A DNA stretch of 63,711 bases from Planctomycetaceae bacterium (GTDB lineage Bacteria; Planctomycetota; SZUA-567): contig JAJPXZ010000179.1 in NCBI GenBank assembly GCA_021205245.1, positions 1-63,711 on the forward strand, written 5' to 3'. The notes under the pieces were generated by a model that saw only the letters and a program-made list of their open reading frames with translations, did not search any database and was not told the DNA's origin. Both the position numbers and the translations under genes were made by a program. This document shows, piece after piece, positions 33,324 through 42,225 of this stretch. The number at the start of each line of letters is the position of its first letter. Within the stretch, counting starts at the first letter, position 1.

Positions 33324-34328
33324 CTAGCGTCGCCGCGACGAATAGTTGCAATCGATAATAACGGCAACGAGGATGATGCAGCCTTTAAGAATAAGCTGCC
33401 AATAGGGCGAGATGTCCAGGAGGTTCATGCCGTTGTTGATGAGACCGATCAGCACCGCACCCATAAGCGTTCCGGCAATGGTGCCGTATCCGCCGTTCAT
33501 GTTGGTTCCGCCGATGACGCAGGCGGTGATGGCGTCGAGCTCGTAGCCTTCGCCGGCGATGGGTTGGCCCGAGCCAAGCCGGCTGGCGTGGACGATACCG
33601 CTAATGGCTGCACCCAGGCTGCATAAACCAAAGACCATGAGCTTGACCCGGAAAACATTAACCCCGGCGAGGGTAGCCGCTTCCTCGTTGCCGCCCAGGG
33701 CGTAGACGCGCCGTCCCCAGATGGTTTTCTTGGTCATGTAGACGAAGGGTATGGCGACGAGGATCATGATAGCCACCGGCATGGGCAAGAAGCCGAAGAG
33801 AATGCCGTTGCCGAGATAGAGAAATGCGGGGTCGTCGTTGAAAATGGGGACGCCGTTAACCAGCAACAGCGCCGCACCCCGGATGATGATCATGGACGCC
33901 AGCGTGGCGACAAAAGCGGGGATGCGGAAAAACGCGATGATATATCCGTTCAAAAGCCCAATCCCCAGCCCAAGAGCCAGGACGACGAGCAGCGACGGCA
34001 GCAGGCCAATGCCGTAATCGATCATCATTGTACAGAGGATGACGCCGGACAATCCGACCACCGAACCGACGGAAAGGTCGATGCCGGTTATGACGATCGC
34101 CAGCGTCATGCCGAACGCAATAATGGCGTTGGTCGACACTTGGTTGAGAATATTCAGGACATTGCCGGATTGAAAAAATACCCAGCCGCCGGTGTAGTTC
34201 TCATACCGGGCGAGATCGCACACCACAAACAACAAGAGGGCGATGCCGATGATGAGGACATACAGCATGGGAATTCCGGAGCCGCTACGCTTGCGCGAAC
34301 GGCTGCTGCTGATCATGGATTCAGGCAC
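33324..34328 (-). CDS. Sugar ABC transporter permease (RbsC type), second of two in the GRE operon
   Basis: A permease of about 334 residues with 8-10 hydrophobic segments, the family's FGMTLAIVITGIDLSVG and the C-terminal ITACVIGGTNMNGGYGTIAGT. A GTG at 34328 sits 8 nt after GGAGGGA and is my preferred start. The frame is open to an ATG at 34349, and an ATG at 34316 is also possible. It overlaps the end of the ATPase gene and is therefore translationally linked to it. Last gene of the glycyl-radical-enzyme operon. The presence of another permease gene (35878-36921) suggests a heterodimeric channel. Confidence 0.9.
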   Translation of the reverse strand: MPESMISSSRSRKRSGSGIPMLYVLIIGIALLLFVVCDLARYENYTGGWVFFQSGNVLNILNQVSTNAIIAFGMTLAIVITGIDLSVGSVVGLSGVILCTMMIDYGIGLLPSLLVVLALGLGIGLLNGYIIAFFRIPAFVATLASMIIIRGAALLLVNGVPIFNDDPAFLYLGNGILFGFLPMPVAIMILVAIPFVYMTKKTIWGRRVYALGGNEEAATLAGVNVFRVKLMVFGLCSLGAAISGIVHASRLGSGQPIAGEGYELDAITACVIGGTNMNGGYGTIAGTLMGAVLIGLINNGMNLLDISPYWQLILKGCIILVAVIIDCNYSSRRR

Positions 34329-35838
34329 TTTTACTCCCTCCCGCCGCATGGGTCATAATCGATTCCTGGCTCGCTTCCGAGCGATCCAGAATCGCAACCA
34401 GTTTTCTTTCGCGCATAACCGCCACTCGGTCGGACATGCCAAGCACCTCGGGCAAATCGGATGAAATCATGATGACGGCGACGCCGTCGGCGGCAAGCTG
34501 CCGCATAATGGCATAGATTTCCGCCTTGGCACCCACGTCGATGCCGCGCGTTGGTTCGTCGAGAATTATTATCTTCGGTTGGCGGCTGAGCCAGCGGGCG
34601 AGGATGACTTTTTGCTGGTTGCCGCCCGACAGCGATCGAGCTGATGTGTGGCCGCCGGGGGTTTTGATACGTAGCCGTTCGATGCCGTCCACAACCAGCT
34701 CACGCACGCTCGTTTTCCGAATAATACCACGCGACGACACCCGCTTGTAATTGGACGCGGTGATGTTGTCGGCGATGGAATGGTCCAGCGACAACCCCTC
34801 GAGTTTGCGATCCTCTGGTACAAAAGCGATACCGGCAGCGATGGCGCTGCGGCAGGAGTGGATGTCGAGGGCACGACCGTCCAGTCGCATTTCGCCACCG
34901 GTCATGGGAATCGCGCCAAAGATGACTTTTGCGAGTTCGGTGCGCCCCGACCCAACCAGACCGGCGAAGCCGAGAATCTCGCCGCGCCTCACGGTAAAGC
35001 TGCTGGGTTCCACCACCCCGTCGGCGGTCACGTCCTTCGCTTCGAACACCACAGGCGCGTCGGCGGGTACGCCCGGCGCTGGCGGATAAATGTTGTCGAA
35101 TGAGCGGCCGACCATCATTTCGATCAATTTGTCCTCGGTCACGTCGCATACTTTGGAGTCACCGATATACTGACCGTCGCGGAGCACCGTCACCCGGTTG
35201 CAGGCACGGAAAATCTCCTGCATTTTATGGGAGATGTAAATGATACTGACGCCTTGGCTCTTCAGCTTGCCGATGAGGTCGTAGAGGACTTCCTCTTCGG
35301 CCGAGGTAAGAGATGACGTCGGCTCGTCCATAACGATGATGCGGGCGTTTTGGCTTACCGCCTTGGCGATTTCAACCATCTGCTTTTGGGCAGGCGACAG
35401 GCGGGCCATGATGGTGGCTGGATCGATGTCAAGGCCGAGGCTGTGGAGGATTTCCCGCGTTTTATCTTCCGCCGCCGCGTCGTCGAGGTAACCAAATCCG
35501 CCGATGGATTCGCGGCCTAAAAACATGTTCGCCGCCACCGAGAGGTTTTCACACAGGTTCAGCTCCTGGTGGATAATGGCGATGCCTGCGTCGCGGGCTG
35601 CATTAGTATCGGCGAAGGCGACCTCCTTGCCGTCCATGACGATGGCTCCGGCGTCGGGGGTGTAGATTCCGGACAGGATTTTCATCAGGGTGGATTTACC
35701 CGCCCCGTTCTCTCCCATCAGCGCCAGGACTTCGCCTTTGAAGAGGTGGAAGTTGACATTGTCCAACGCCTTGACGCCGGGAAAGGACTTGCCGATCCCT
35801 CGCATTTCGAGAATGGGTTTTTCCGCTGGTGCGGTCAT
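34321..35838 (-). CDS. Sugar ABC transporter ATP-binding protein (RbsA/MglA type)
   Basis: A 505-residue double ABC ATPase. Domain 1 has GENGAGKST, C-loop LSPAQKQ and Walker B IIVMDEPTS. Domain 2 has GLVGSGRTE, LSGGNQQK and IIILDEPTR. The ATG at 35838 follows GAGGAGACACATA and is preferred to an in-frame ATG 15 bp upstream. It lies between two permease genes, as expected for one importer with two different membrane subunits. It is not closely similar to the ATPase at 28539-30032, so the two systems did not arise by a recent duplication. Confidence 0.93.
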   Translation of the reverse strand: MTAPAEKPILEMRGIGKSFPGVKALDNVNFHLFKGEVLALMGENGAGKSTLMKILSGIYTPDAGAIVMDGKEVAFADTNAARDAGIAIIHQELNLCENLSVAANMFLGRESIGGFGYLDDAAAEDKTREILHSLGLDIDPATIMARLSPAQKQMVEIAKAVSQNARIIVMDEPTSSLTSAEEEVLYDLIGKLKSQGVSIIYISHKMQEIFRACNRVTVLRDGQYIGDSKVCDVTEDKLIEMMVGRSFDNIYPPAPGVPADAPVVFEAKDVTADGVVEPSSFTVRRGEILGFAGLVGSGRTELAKVIFGAIPMTGGEMRLDGRALDIHSCRSAIAAGIAFVPEDRKLEGLSLDHSIADNITASNYKRVSSRGIIRKTSVRELVVDGIERLRIKTPGGHTSARSLSGGNQQKVILARWLSRQPKIIILDEPTRGIDVGAKAEIYAIMRQLAADGVAVIMISSDLPEVLGMSDRVAVMRERKLVAILDRSEASQESIMTHAAGGSKSA

Positions 35839-35877
35839 TATGTGTCTCCTCATGGAACGCGCAGTCGGCAGGGCCGG

Positions 35878-36921
35878 TTATTTGCGCCTGCCTCCGAAGC
35901 CGGCGTAGTCGGAACTGAGAATCACCGCCAGAAGAATAATGACGCCTTTGGCGAGGAATTGGAAATAGGGCGAAATGCCCATCAGGTTCATGCCGTTGGC
36001 GATAATGCCGATGGTGATGGCTCCAAGCAGTGTGCCGACAATAGTACCCTTGCCGCCAAGAAAGCTGGTGCCGCCCACTACCACCGCCGCGATCGCGTCC
36101 ATTTCGTAGCCGGTGCCGATGTTGGGTGAGCCGGAACCGAGCCGCGACGCAACCATGATGCCGCCAAAGCCAGTAATAAACACCATGATGGAAAAGATGA
36201 CCAGGCGCATGACCTTGGCGTGGATGCCCACCAACGTCGCCGCCTGCTCGTTGCCGCCAAGGAAATAGACTTTGCGGCCGAATGTGGTCATGGTCATCAG
36301 GAATTGAAACGCAACGAAGAACAAGAGCATTATCACCACCGCCCAGGGTACCGGGATGCCGATGTCCAAAAAGCCGCGACCAACCACCTGGAACGAGCGG
36401 TCACTGATGAATTTTGCACGTCCATCCACCATGAGGAAAGCGATACCCCGGAAGATCGTCAGGCTGCCCAATGTCGCGATGAACGGCGGTAGTTTGAAAA
36501 ATGCCACCAACGCACCGTTGAACACGCCGGTCAATGCACCCGCGAGCATGGTGAGAATGTAGCATTGCCACAACGGCATCTGCCAGTCGACAAACATCAC
36601 GGACAGAAAGACGCCGGTTGCCGCCACCACCGACCCGACCGACAGGTCGATACCTTTGGTGAGGATCACCAGCGTCATGCCGAAGGCAATGACGGCGTTG
36701 ATGCTAACCTGGTTGAGAACGTTGGAGATATTGCGCCGGGTCAAGAACACCCATTTGTTCCCCACATTCCCCACACCGAAAATATCGGTTAGAAGCCAGA
36801 CCAGGAGACAGAGGAAGACGAGTACATAGACCAGCTTGTTGACCTTGAGTAATGATGCCCAGAGGCCTTCCTGTGTTACCGTTCGTTCAGCTCTTACCGC
36901 TGAATCCGTTTTATCCGCCAT
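35878..36921 (-). CDS. Sugar ABC transporter permease (RbsC type), first of two in the GRE operon
   Basis: A 347-residue membrane protein with FGMTLVILTKGIDLSVGSV and IAAVVVGGTSFLGGKGTIVGT motifs. The cytoplasmic N-terminus is about 25 residues (MADKTDSAVRAERTVTQEG). The start at 36921 follows AAAAGGAATCTC; an in-frame ATG at 36996 lies inside the upstream kinase-like gene and is less likely. It belongs to the second ribose-type importer. Confidence 0.9.
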   Translation of the reverse strand: MADKTDSAVRAERTVTQEGLWASLLKVNKLVYVLVFLCLLVWLLTDIFGVGNVGNKWVFLTRRNISNVLNQVSINAVIAFGMTLVILTKGIDLSVGSVVAATGVFLSVMFVDWQMPLWQCYILTMLAGALTGVFNGALVAFFKLPPFIATLGSLTIFRGIAFLMVDGRAKFISDRSFQVVGRGFLDIGIPVPWAVVIMLLFFVAFQFLMTMTTFGRKVYFLGGNEQAATLVGIHAKVMRLVIFSIMVFITGFGGIMVASRLGSGSPNIGTGYEMDAIAAVVVGGTSFLGGKGTIVGTLLGAITIGIIANGMNLMGISPYFQFLAKGVIILLAVILSSDYAGFGGRRK

Positions 36922-36992
36922 GAGATTCCTTTTCCTGCATGGTGCTGCCAAACGCCTCGGGCGTAGACGAACATCTTCTGCCCGAGGCCGGT

Positions 36993-38810
36993 TCAATCAA
37001 GTAGGGAGTTGGCGAAGTAGACCGCTCCCACCGCCTGGGCAAACTGGGCGACAGTATATTCCGTGCTCGCGCCGAGTTCGCGCATGAGCGGCGTCTCGGC
37101 AATCGTTTCGTCCGCGACCGCCAGATCCGCGTCTTGGTCGTACGAAAGCGCACCCCGGCGCATGCGTTCGAAACATGCGGCGCGCTTGACCAGCCGACCA
37201 AACAAGGTACGCCGACGCGCGGCAGGGGTGAGAAGGTAGTCGACTTCCAGACCCGTCACCGCGAGGGCCACGCCGATCTGCTCAAATATCTGGTCAAGAT
37301 CGGGATCGTTCTCCTGTTCGGTCAACTCCATCATGTATTCAAGGAAAGGCTTCCTCATGTCGCGGGGAGCGGTCGGCACATACAAACCGCCGCCACGTTC
37401 GACAATGAATCCTTTCTCGCGCAGTGATGCGAGGATATCGGGGCGAGAATGGGGCAGATATTTCAAGGCCAAACGGAATACGCCGGTCTGGCTGGTATAT
37501 TTCTGCAGGGTACCTGGAAGCCGGGTGTTAAAGTTGTTGAGACTGCGGACATCGTCTGGTTCGAATTTCCGTTCCGGATACGAGCCGAGATCGATAATAA
37601 AATTGTAAACCTCCAGCGGGATGTCTGGAAAAGCACCGGTCTCCGTCACCCAGCCGGTGCCGAGTTCGGTGCCGAGAGTGTGGGCGAAGACGCCGCTCTG
37701 GACATCGTCGGGGCTGGATACGGCTGCTTCCACGCCGGCGGTAAAAGCCGCCATGGGGCCGTCGTTTATGATGCCGACTACACCGTCCTTTTTGACAAAC
37801 GGCCGCAGGACGTCGTCGAGATGGGTGAGTTTTTCGAATTCCTTATCGTATTTCTCGCCCCATGCATCGCGCATGCCTCTCGTCTTAAGGGTCTCGCCAC
37901 CGACAATCTTGTTGGCGACGACCACATCAGGAAAACTCATGCCGATGCCGTCGAAAAGGAAGTTGCACGATCCGTACATGGCCTCCGCCGCATCAACTGC
38001 CGCCTGCATTGCATCTACGGTGGCGTCCTTGCCGAGCGCGGTGTGGAAATGGTTCGCCAGAGCGGCGTCGCCGGCGCAATCCGCTTTGCCGGTCCAGGCA
38101 AGCAATTTGACCAGGGTGATAACCGGCGTGACAAACTCCTCTACCGTCGACATGCCTGCCGGGTACCAGTCGTACTCCTTACAACAAACGATGCGGCCGT
38201 CACGGGCCAACACCAGCTTGATATCGGTGCCGCCGATATCAATGCCAAGAAGGGTCTTGCCGCAGGTATCGCGCGCCGCGCGGGTAAAGACCTCCACCAC
38301 GTCACCGCCGGTTGACAACGGCAGGGGACTATCCGGTACAGGTTCAGACGACATTTCAACCCGAAAGCGGCGATCCTTAGCCGAAGCGTTGGGAAACAAG
38401 GCCGGAAGCATGCGGTCGATGACGTTCAGGCACTTGCCATATCCAGTCCGGCGGCTGGTCGGTAGATCGACGCCGAAGCCCTGCATGAACGAATCGAAAA
38501 GAATCGCTCCTTCAGCAAATTCGGCAGAACAATGCAGCGTAAGAGTTCGCCCGCCCAAGCTGGAGAGCATGTTGTATGCTTCAGCCATGAAATAGTCGAT
38601 GACAAAACGGCGTTTATCCTCGCCCGCTTCGGCAAAAAAAGGCAGACGCAGAGGAAAGACGCGAAGGCCGCCGTCAAGGCGCTGCAGCGCGAGATCGAGC
38701 GTGAATGATTTCGTCTTGTCCAACGCAGCGAATCCGCGACGCACATCTGTGATATATACCGGTTCGCCGGATCGGGCAGCAGCGAGAAATCGGCCCGTTA
38801 TCTCGTCCAT
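36993..38810 (-). CDS. ROK/ASKHA-type kinase-like protein with an extra N-terminal domain
   Basis: A 605-residue protein. Residues 1-180 form an N-terminal domain I do not recognise. From about 186 an actin-like ATPase fold begins, with the phosphate-1 motif LLGIDIGGTDIKLVLARDG (187-205). Later come GIGMSFPDVVVANK, the IINDGPMAAFTAG segment (phosphate-2-like) and the HTLGTELGTGWV segment. ROK kinases are normally about 300 residues, so this is a large variant with extra segments also at the C-terminus. It lies between the GRE activase and the ABC permease of one operon. A kinase for the imported sugar is the simplest reading. Lack of the usual ROK zinc motif (CxCGxxGC) is notable. Confidence 0.6.
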   Translation of the reverse strand: MDEITGRFLAAARSGEPVYITDVRRGFAALDKTKSFTLDLALQRLDGGLRVFPLRLPFFAEAGEDKRRFVIDYFMAEAYNMLSSLGGRTLTLHCSAEFAEGAILFDSFMQGFGVDLPTSRRTGYGKCLNVIDRMLPALFPNASAKDRRFRVEMSSEPVPDSPLPLSTGGDVVEVFTRAARDTCGKTLLGIDIGGTDIKLVLARDGRIVCCKEYDWYPAGMSTVEEFVTPVITLVKLLAWTGKADCAGDAALANHFHTALGKDATVDAMQAAVDAAEAMYGSCNFLFDGIGMSFPDVVVANKIVGGETLKTRGMRDAWGEKYDKEFEKLTHLDDVLRPFVKKDGVVGIINDGPMAAFTAGVEAAVSSPDDVQSGVFAHTLGTELGTGWVTETGAFPDIPLEVYNFIIDLGSYPERKFEPDDVRSLNNFNTRLPGTLQKYTSQTGVFRLALKYLPHSRPDILASLREKGFIVERGGGLYVPTAPRDMRKPFLEYMMELTEQENDPDLDQIFEQIGVALAVTGLEVDYLLTPAARRRTLFGRLVKRAACFERMRRGALSYDQDADLAVADETIAETPLMRELGASTEYTVAQFAQAVGAVYFANSLLD

Positions 38811-38885
38811 GGTTTTCCTTTATCGGAATTATGAATACATGTCGTGCGTTCGGTTCGGCTGATGAATCGATTGCGCGTAAAATAT

Positions 38886-39797
38886 CTATCGAATGACGGC
38901 GACTCCGACCAGCATATTTCGGAACGCCTCCATTTCCTCATCGCTGTAGGCTCGCGTCTCGACAAAATCGTACGGCCTATCAGGCATACGCCGATACTTC
39001 GCAGCGGCGAGCGGATTGAAATTCATCAGCTCCACCGGAATTGACGCATCCACCGATGCGACCAGCCTGGCTATTGCCGTAATGTTTTCCCGGTCGGCGG
39101 TAAAGCCTGGCACGAGCGGTACTCGGATGCGGAGTCGCGAGCGGTGGTCGTCGAGAGACTCGGCAAGGCGGCGAAAATTTGCCAGAATCCGTTCGTTGCC
39201 GTGTCCTGTTGCGTTGGCATGTCGAATGGTGTCAGCGAGCTTGATATCAACCTGGAAATAATCCAGCACCGGCATCACCTGTTCCACTGCTTCCCACGCC
39301 ACATCAAGGCACGTCTCCACCGCTGTTGACACGCCACCCTCTTTCAGGCGCGCGGCGACATCCGTGACAAAATTCGCCTGGGCAAGCGGCTCGCCTCCGG
39401 AGAAAGTCACCCCGCCGCCAGAGGTCGCGAAGAAGACGCTGTCGCGCTGGAGCTGCCGGGCGAGTTCACCCGCTTCGATTTCGTAGCCATCCAGCGTGAG
39501 AGCATTGCGGTTGCAAGCCTCAACACAATGGCCACAGCGGGTGCACCGGTCATGGTCGATACGAGGCTTGCCGCCAGCATCAAGAACGACCGCTGCGCTA
39601 AGACAAGCCTGGGTGCAGCGACCGCAACCGACACAAAGGTTGTCGAAATTCCACACCCTTATTTGCTGTTCCAGCCCTTCCGGATTCTGACACCAAGCGC
39701 AACGGAGCGGACAACCCTTCAGAAACACCGTGGTGCGGATGCCTGGACCGTCGTGGATTGAGAATCGCTGGATATCGAAAACGGTCCCGATGCTCAT
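38886..39797 (-). CDS. Glycyl radical enzyme activase (radical SAM, PFL-AE family)
   Basis: A 303-residue radical SAM enzyme. The SAM-cluster cysteines are in GCPLRCAWCQNPE. A two-cluster ferredoxin-like insert (CVGCGRCTQAC and CTRCGHCVEAC) is typical of activases for dehydratase-type glycyl radical enzymes rather than of PFL activase itself. GGGVTFSGGEP near the middle is the conserved SAM-binding motif. Its start overlaps the stop of the glycyl radical enzyme gene by 4 bp, so the two are a translationally coupled pair. It abstracts a hydrogen from the partner's C-terminal glycine under strictly anaerobic conditions. Confidence 0.94.
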   Translation of the reverse strand: MSIGTVFDIQRFSIHDGPGIRTTVFLKGCPLRCAWCQNPEGLEQQIRVWNFDNLCVGCGRCTQACLSAAVVLDAGGKPRIDHDRCTRCGHCVEACNRNALTLDGYEIEAGELARQLQRDSVFFATSGGGVTFSGGEPLAQANFVTDVAARLKEGGVSTAVETCLDVAWEAVEQVMPVLDYFQVDIKLADTIRHANATGHGNERILANFRRLAESLDDHRSRLRIRVPLVPGFTADRENITAIARLVASVDASIPVELMNFNPLAAAKYRRMPDRPYDFVETRAYSDEEMEAFRNMLVGVAVIR

Positions 39798-42163
39798 GCG
39801 TCCTCGTAGGTTGTCCGGGCGATAATTTCGTCCTGAAGATCTTTGGCTAATTCCGTGAAGTAAGCGGTATATCCGGCCACGCGGATAGTCAGGTTCGGGT
39901 ATTGATCGGGTGATTTTTGTGCCGCCAATAAATCCTCCTTATTCACCACGTTGAACTGGACGTGGTTGATGCGGAGAGCGACGAACGCCCGCAGCAATGA
40001 AGAAAACTTGCGAATGCCTTCTTCGGTTTTGAAAAACTGCGGCAGGAATTTCATGTTTAGCAGCGTGCCATTGGACCCGAGCCGCGATTCGATACGGGAC
40101 ACTGAATTGAGAAGTGCGGTCGGGCCTTTGCTGTCGCGCCCGTAAACCGCAGACATGCCGCCGTCGGCGAGGGGAGCACCGACCATGCGACCGTCCGGGC
40201 TTGCGCCGACATTGGCTCCCATGGGCACGTGGGCGCTTACCGTATACATTCCGGTGTGGTAGGGACCGCCCCGGTAATTTTTGAGCCCCTTGAACTTGCC
40301 CGCGAACAGGGCGATCCACTGTGCCGCTATTGAGTCGACCCATTCGACATCGTTGCCATACTTGGGTGCCTTGTTTAAGAGCTGCAGGCGTAATTCCTCA
40401 AACTCGCTAAAGTTGGACCGCAATGCCTCCAGCAGCACGGTGCGGTCGATCTTCTTCTCATCGTAAACAAGTTTCTTGAGCGCGGCGAGACTGTCGGCGA
40501 TGTTGGCAGGCTGGATTGCCTGAATGCCCGAATAATTGTAATGCGAACCACCCTTCGTCACGTCGACTCCCTTGTGGAGGCAGTCGCGGATAACCGAAGA
40601 GAGCAGGGCGGTGGGAAGGAGCCGCTGGTGGATTTCCTCCACCTTTTCGCACGCTTTGATCATTTCGCCGAAAAAGAAGTCGATTTGTGCGGTAAAGGCT
40701 GCTTCAAGTTTTTCATAGGTGTCGAAGTCGGCCAGCGTCCCGGTTCGCGGACCGAGTTGTGCGCCGGTCATGAGACAGCGGCCGTCGTTCAGCGCCAGCT
40801 CAAGCGCTTTGGGGAGGTTGAACATGGCCGCGTCGGACCAGCCGAGATTATTGCCTTGGGTGGTGAGTTCAACACAGCCCACTATGGCGTAATCGCGCGC
40901 GTCCTCGAGGCTGATGCCTTGCGCGGTCAAAGCGGGAACGACCCCTTCGTCGTTGAACATCTGCGGCATGCCGCTTCCCAAACCGACAACCCGCGAGCAC
41001 TCGTCCAACAGTTCTTGCGGTGTGTCGCGATGCAACCGTGCGGACAGGTTTGGCTGGGGGAGGCCGATATGGGCCTGTGCCTTCAGGAATAAGAATGATA
41101 ATTCGTTCGTCGCGTCTCTGCCATCGCGGTCGGTACCGCTCAGTGCCACATTGAAGCCGATGGGAAAACCGGCGAAAAAACTGGCGCTGTGGGAATTCCG
41201 AAGGTAGACGATCTGGTTGAACTTCAGCCAGAGCGCTTCAATGATTTCCAGAGCGGCTGAAAGATCCAGCGCCCCCGATTCCAGATCGTGTTTGAAATAT
41301 GGATACAGATATTGATCAGCTCTTCCGGGTGAAAAGGAAGAGGCGTTGCTTTCAAGATGAAGGAGGGTAAAAAGAAACCACATGGATTGCACCGCTTCGC
41401 GAAACGTCGAGGCTCCCTCTCGCGATAGCTTATCACAGATCCGTGCGATTTCGGTAAGGTTGTCCCTGTTGGCATTGTCCTTAGCCGCCATTTCTCGCGC
41501 AAGTGCGGCATAACGCTGCATGAAGTCGCAGGCCGCTTCGGTAACCGTCATAACGCAGGCGTACATCTCCACCTGCTCTGGAGCCGTGGCTTCAGCCATT
41601 TTCGCCTGAGCTTCCAGATAAAGCCCGTGAGGGCCTTTTTCCAGCCAGGACGCGACATCGGGACAAATATGACCCTGGGCGTGATCCTTTTGGTTTATCT
41701 TGACCACCTTGCCGATTGCATCAACCAATGTTCCCGCTTCGGCACGGATGGTGTCTTCCAGACTTCGGCCTTTCCAATACGGTGCAATTTTTTCCCTGAA
41801 CGTGGCGATGTCCTCGGGATGGACGTTGAACCGGTCCTGCGGGCGGCTGTGCAAGGATTCGATTTCCTTGTCAATCCACGATATGCCTGCTTCAGGAAAA
41901 ACCACTCCGGCACGAACGCCGGCGGTGCGATTGCCGACAATCAACTCCTCCGGGTCGATGGCGATGGAGATGCGGCGCATTGCTTCGGAGAGGGACAGGG
42001 CGCGTTTCCGCGCGGCGGATTCATCCGGGTGCTTCTGGTACACTTCGGTAATGATGAGCGCCTGTTCCAGCGAAAGGTATCGCGGTTCAGCCAGCATGCG
42101 ATCCTTGAGGCGCGCGATGCGGGGCGTCGATTCGAGAGAGGCGATAGTTTCGTGCATGTACAT
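39794..42163 (-). CDS. Glycyl radical enzyme of unassigned substrate (GCVE active site)
   Basis: A 789-residue glycyl radical enzyme. The radical glycine is about G764 in RVAGYTAYF. The thiyl cysteine is C430 in VGCVELTTQGNNLGW. The Cys-x-Glu arrangement (C430, E432) is shared with glycerol, propanediol and hydroxyproline dehydratases, choline lyase and relatives, and differs from the Cys-Cys pair of pyruvate formate-lyase. The text after GCVE is not the EPQ/EP form common in the characterised dehydratases. The ATG at 42163 follows CCGGAGACACGCC; the frame opens 39 bp earlier. It lies between a sugar-binding protein gene and its activase. A C-O or C-C bond cleavage on a polyol is inferred. 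Confidence 0.9.
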   Translation of the reverse strand: MYMHETIASLESTPRIARLKDRMLAEPRYLSLEQALIITEVYQKHPDESAARKRALSLSEAMRRISIAIDPEELIVGNRTAGVRAGVVFPEAGISWIDKEIESLHSRPQDRFNVHPEDIATFREKIAPYWKGRSLEDTIRAEAGTLVDAIGKVVKINQKDHAQGHICPDVASWLEKGPHGLYLEAQAKMAEATAPEQVEMYACVMTVTEAACDFMQRYAALAREMAAKDNANRDNLTEIARICDKLSREGASTFREAVQSMWFLFTLLHLESNASSFSPGRADQYLYPYFKHDLESGALDLSAALEIIEALWLKFNQIVYLRNSHSASFFAGFPIGFNVALSGTDRDGRDATNELSFLFLKAQAHIGLPQPNLSARLHRDTPQELLDECSRVVGLGSGMPQMFNDEGVVPALTAQGISLEDARDYAIVGCVELTTQGNNLGWSDAAMFNLPKALELALNDGRCLMTGAQLGPRTGTLADFDTYEKLEAAFTAQIDFFFGEMIKACEKVEEIHQRLLPTALLSSVIRDCLHKGVDVTKGGSHYNYSGIQAIQPANIADSLAALKKLVYDEKKIDRTVLLEALRSNFSEFEELRLQLLNKAPKYGNDVEWVDSIAAQWIALFAGKFKGLKNYRGGPYHTGMYTVSAHVPMGANVGASPDGRMVGAPLADGGMSAVYGRDSKGPTALLNSVSRIESRLGSNGTLLNMKFLPQFFKTEEGIRKFSSLLRAFVALRINHVQFNVVNKEDLLAAQKSPDQYPNLTIRVAGYTAYFTELAKDLQDEIIARTTYEDA

Positions 42164-42225
42164 GGCGTGTCTCCGGCGCTGTGGAAAAGGCCGCGGACGC
42201 ATCGGCGCCCGCGGCCAATGCTTCT

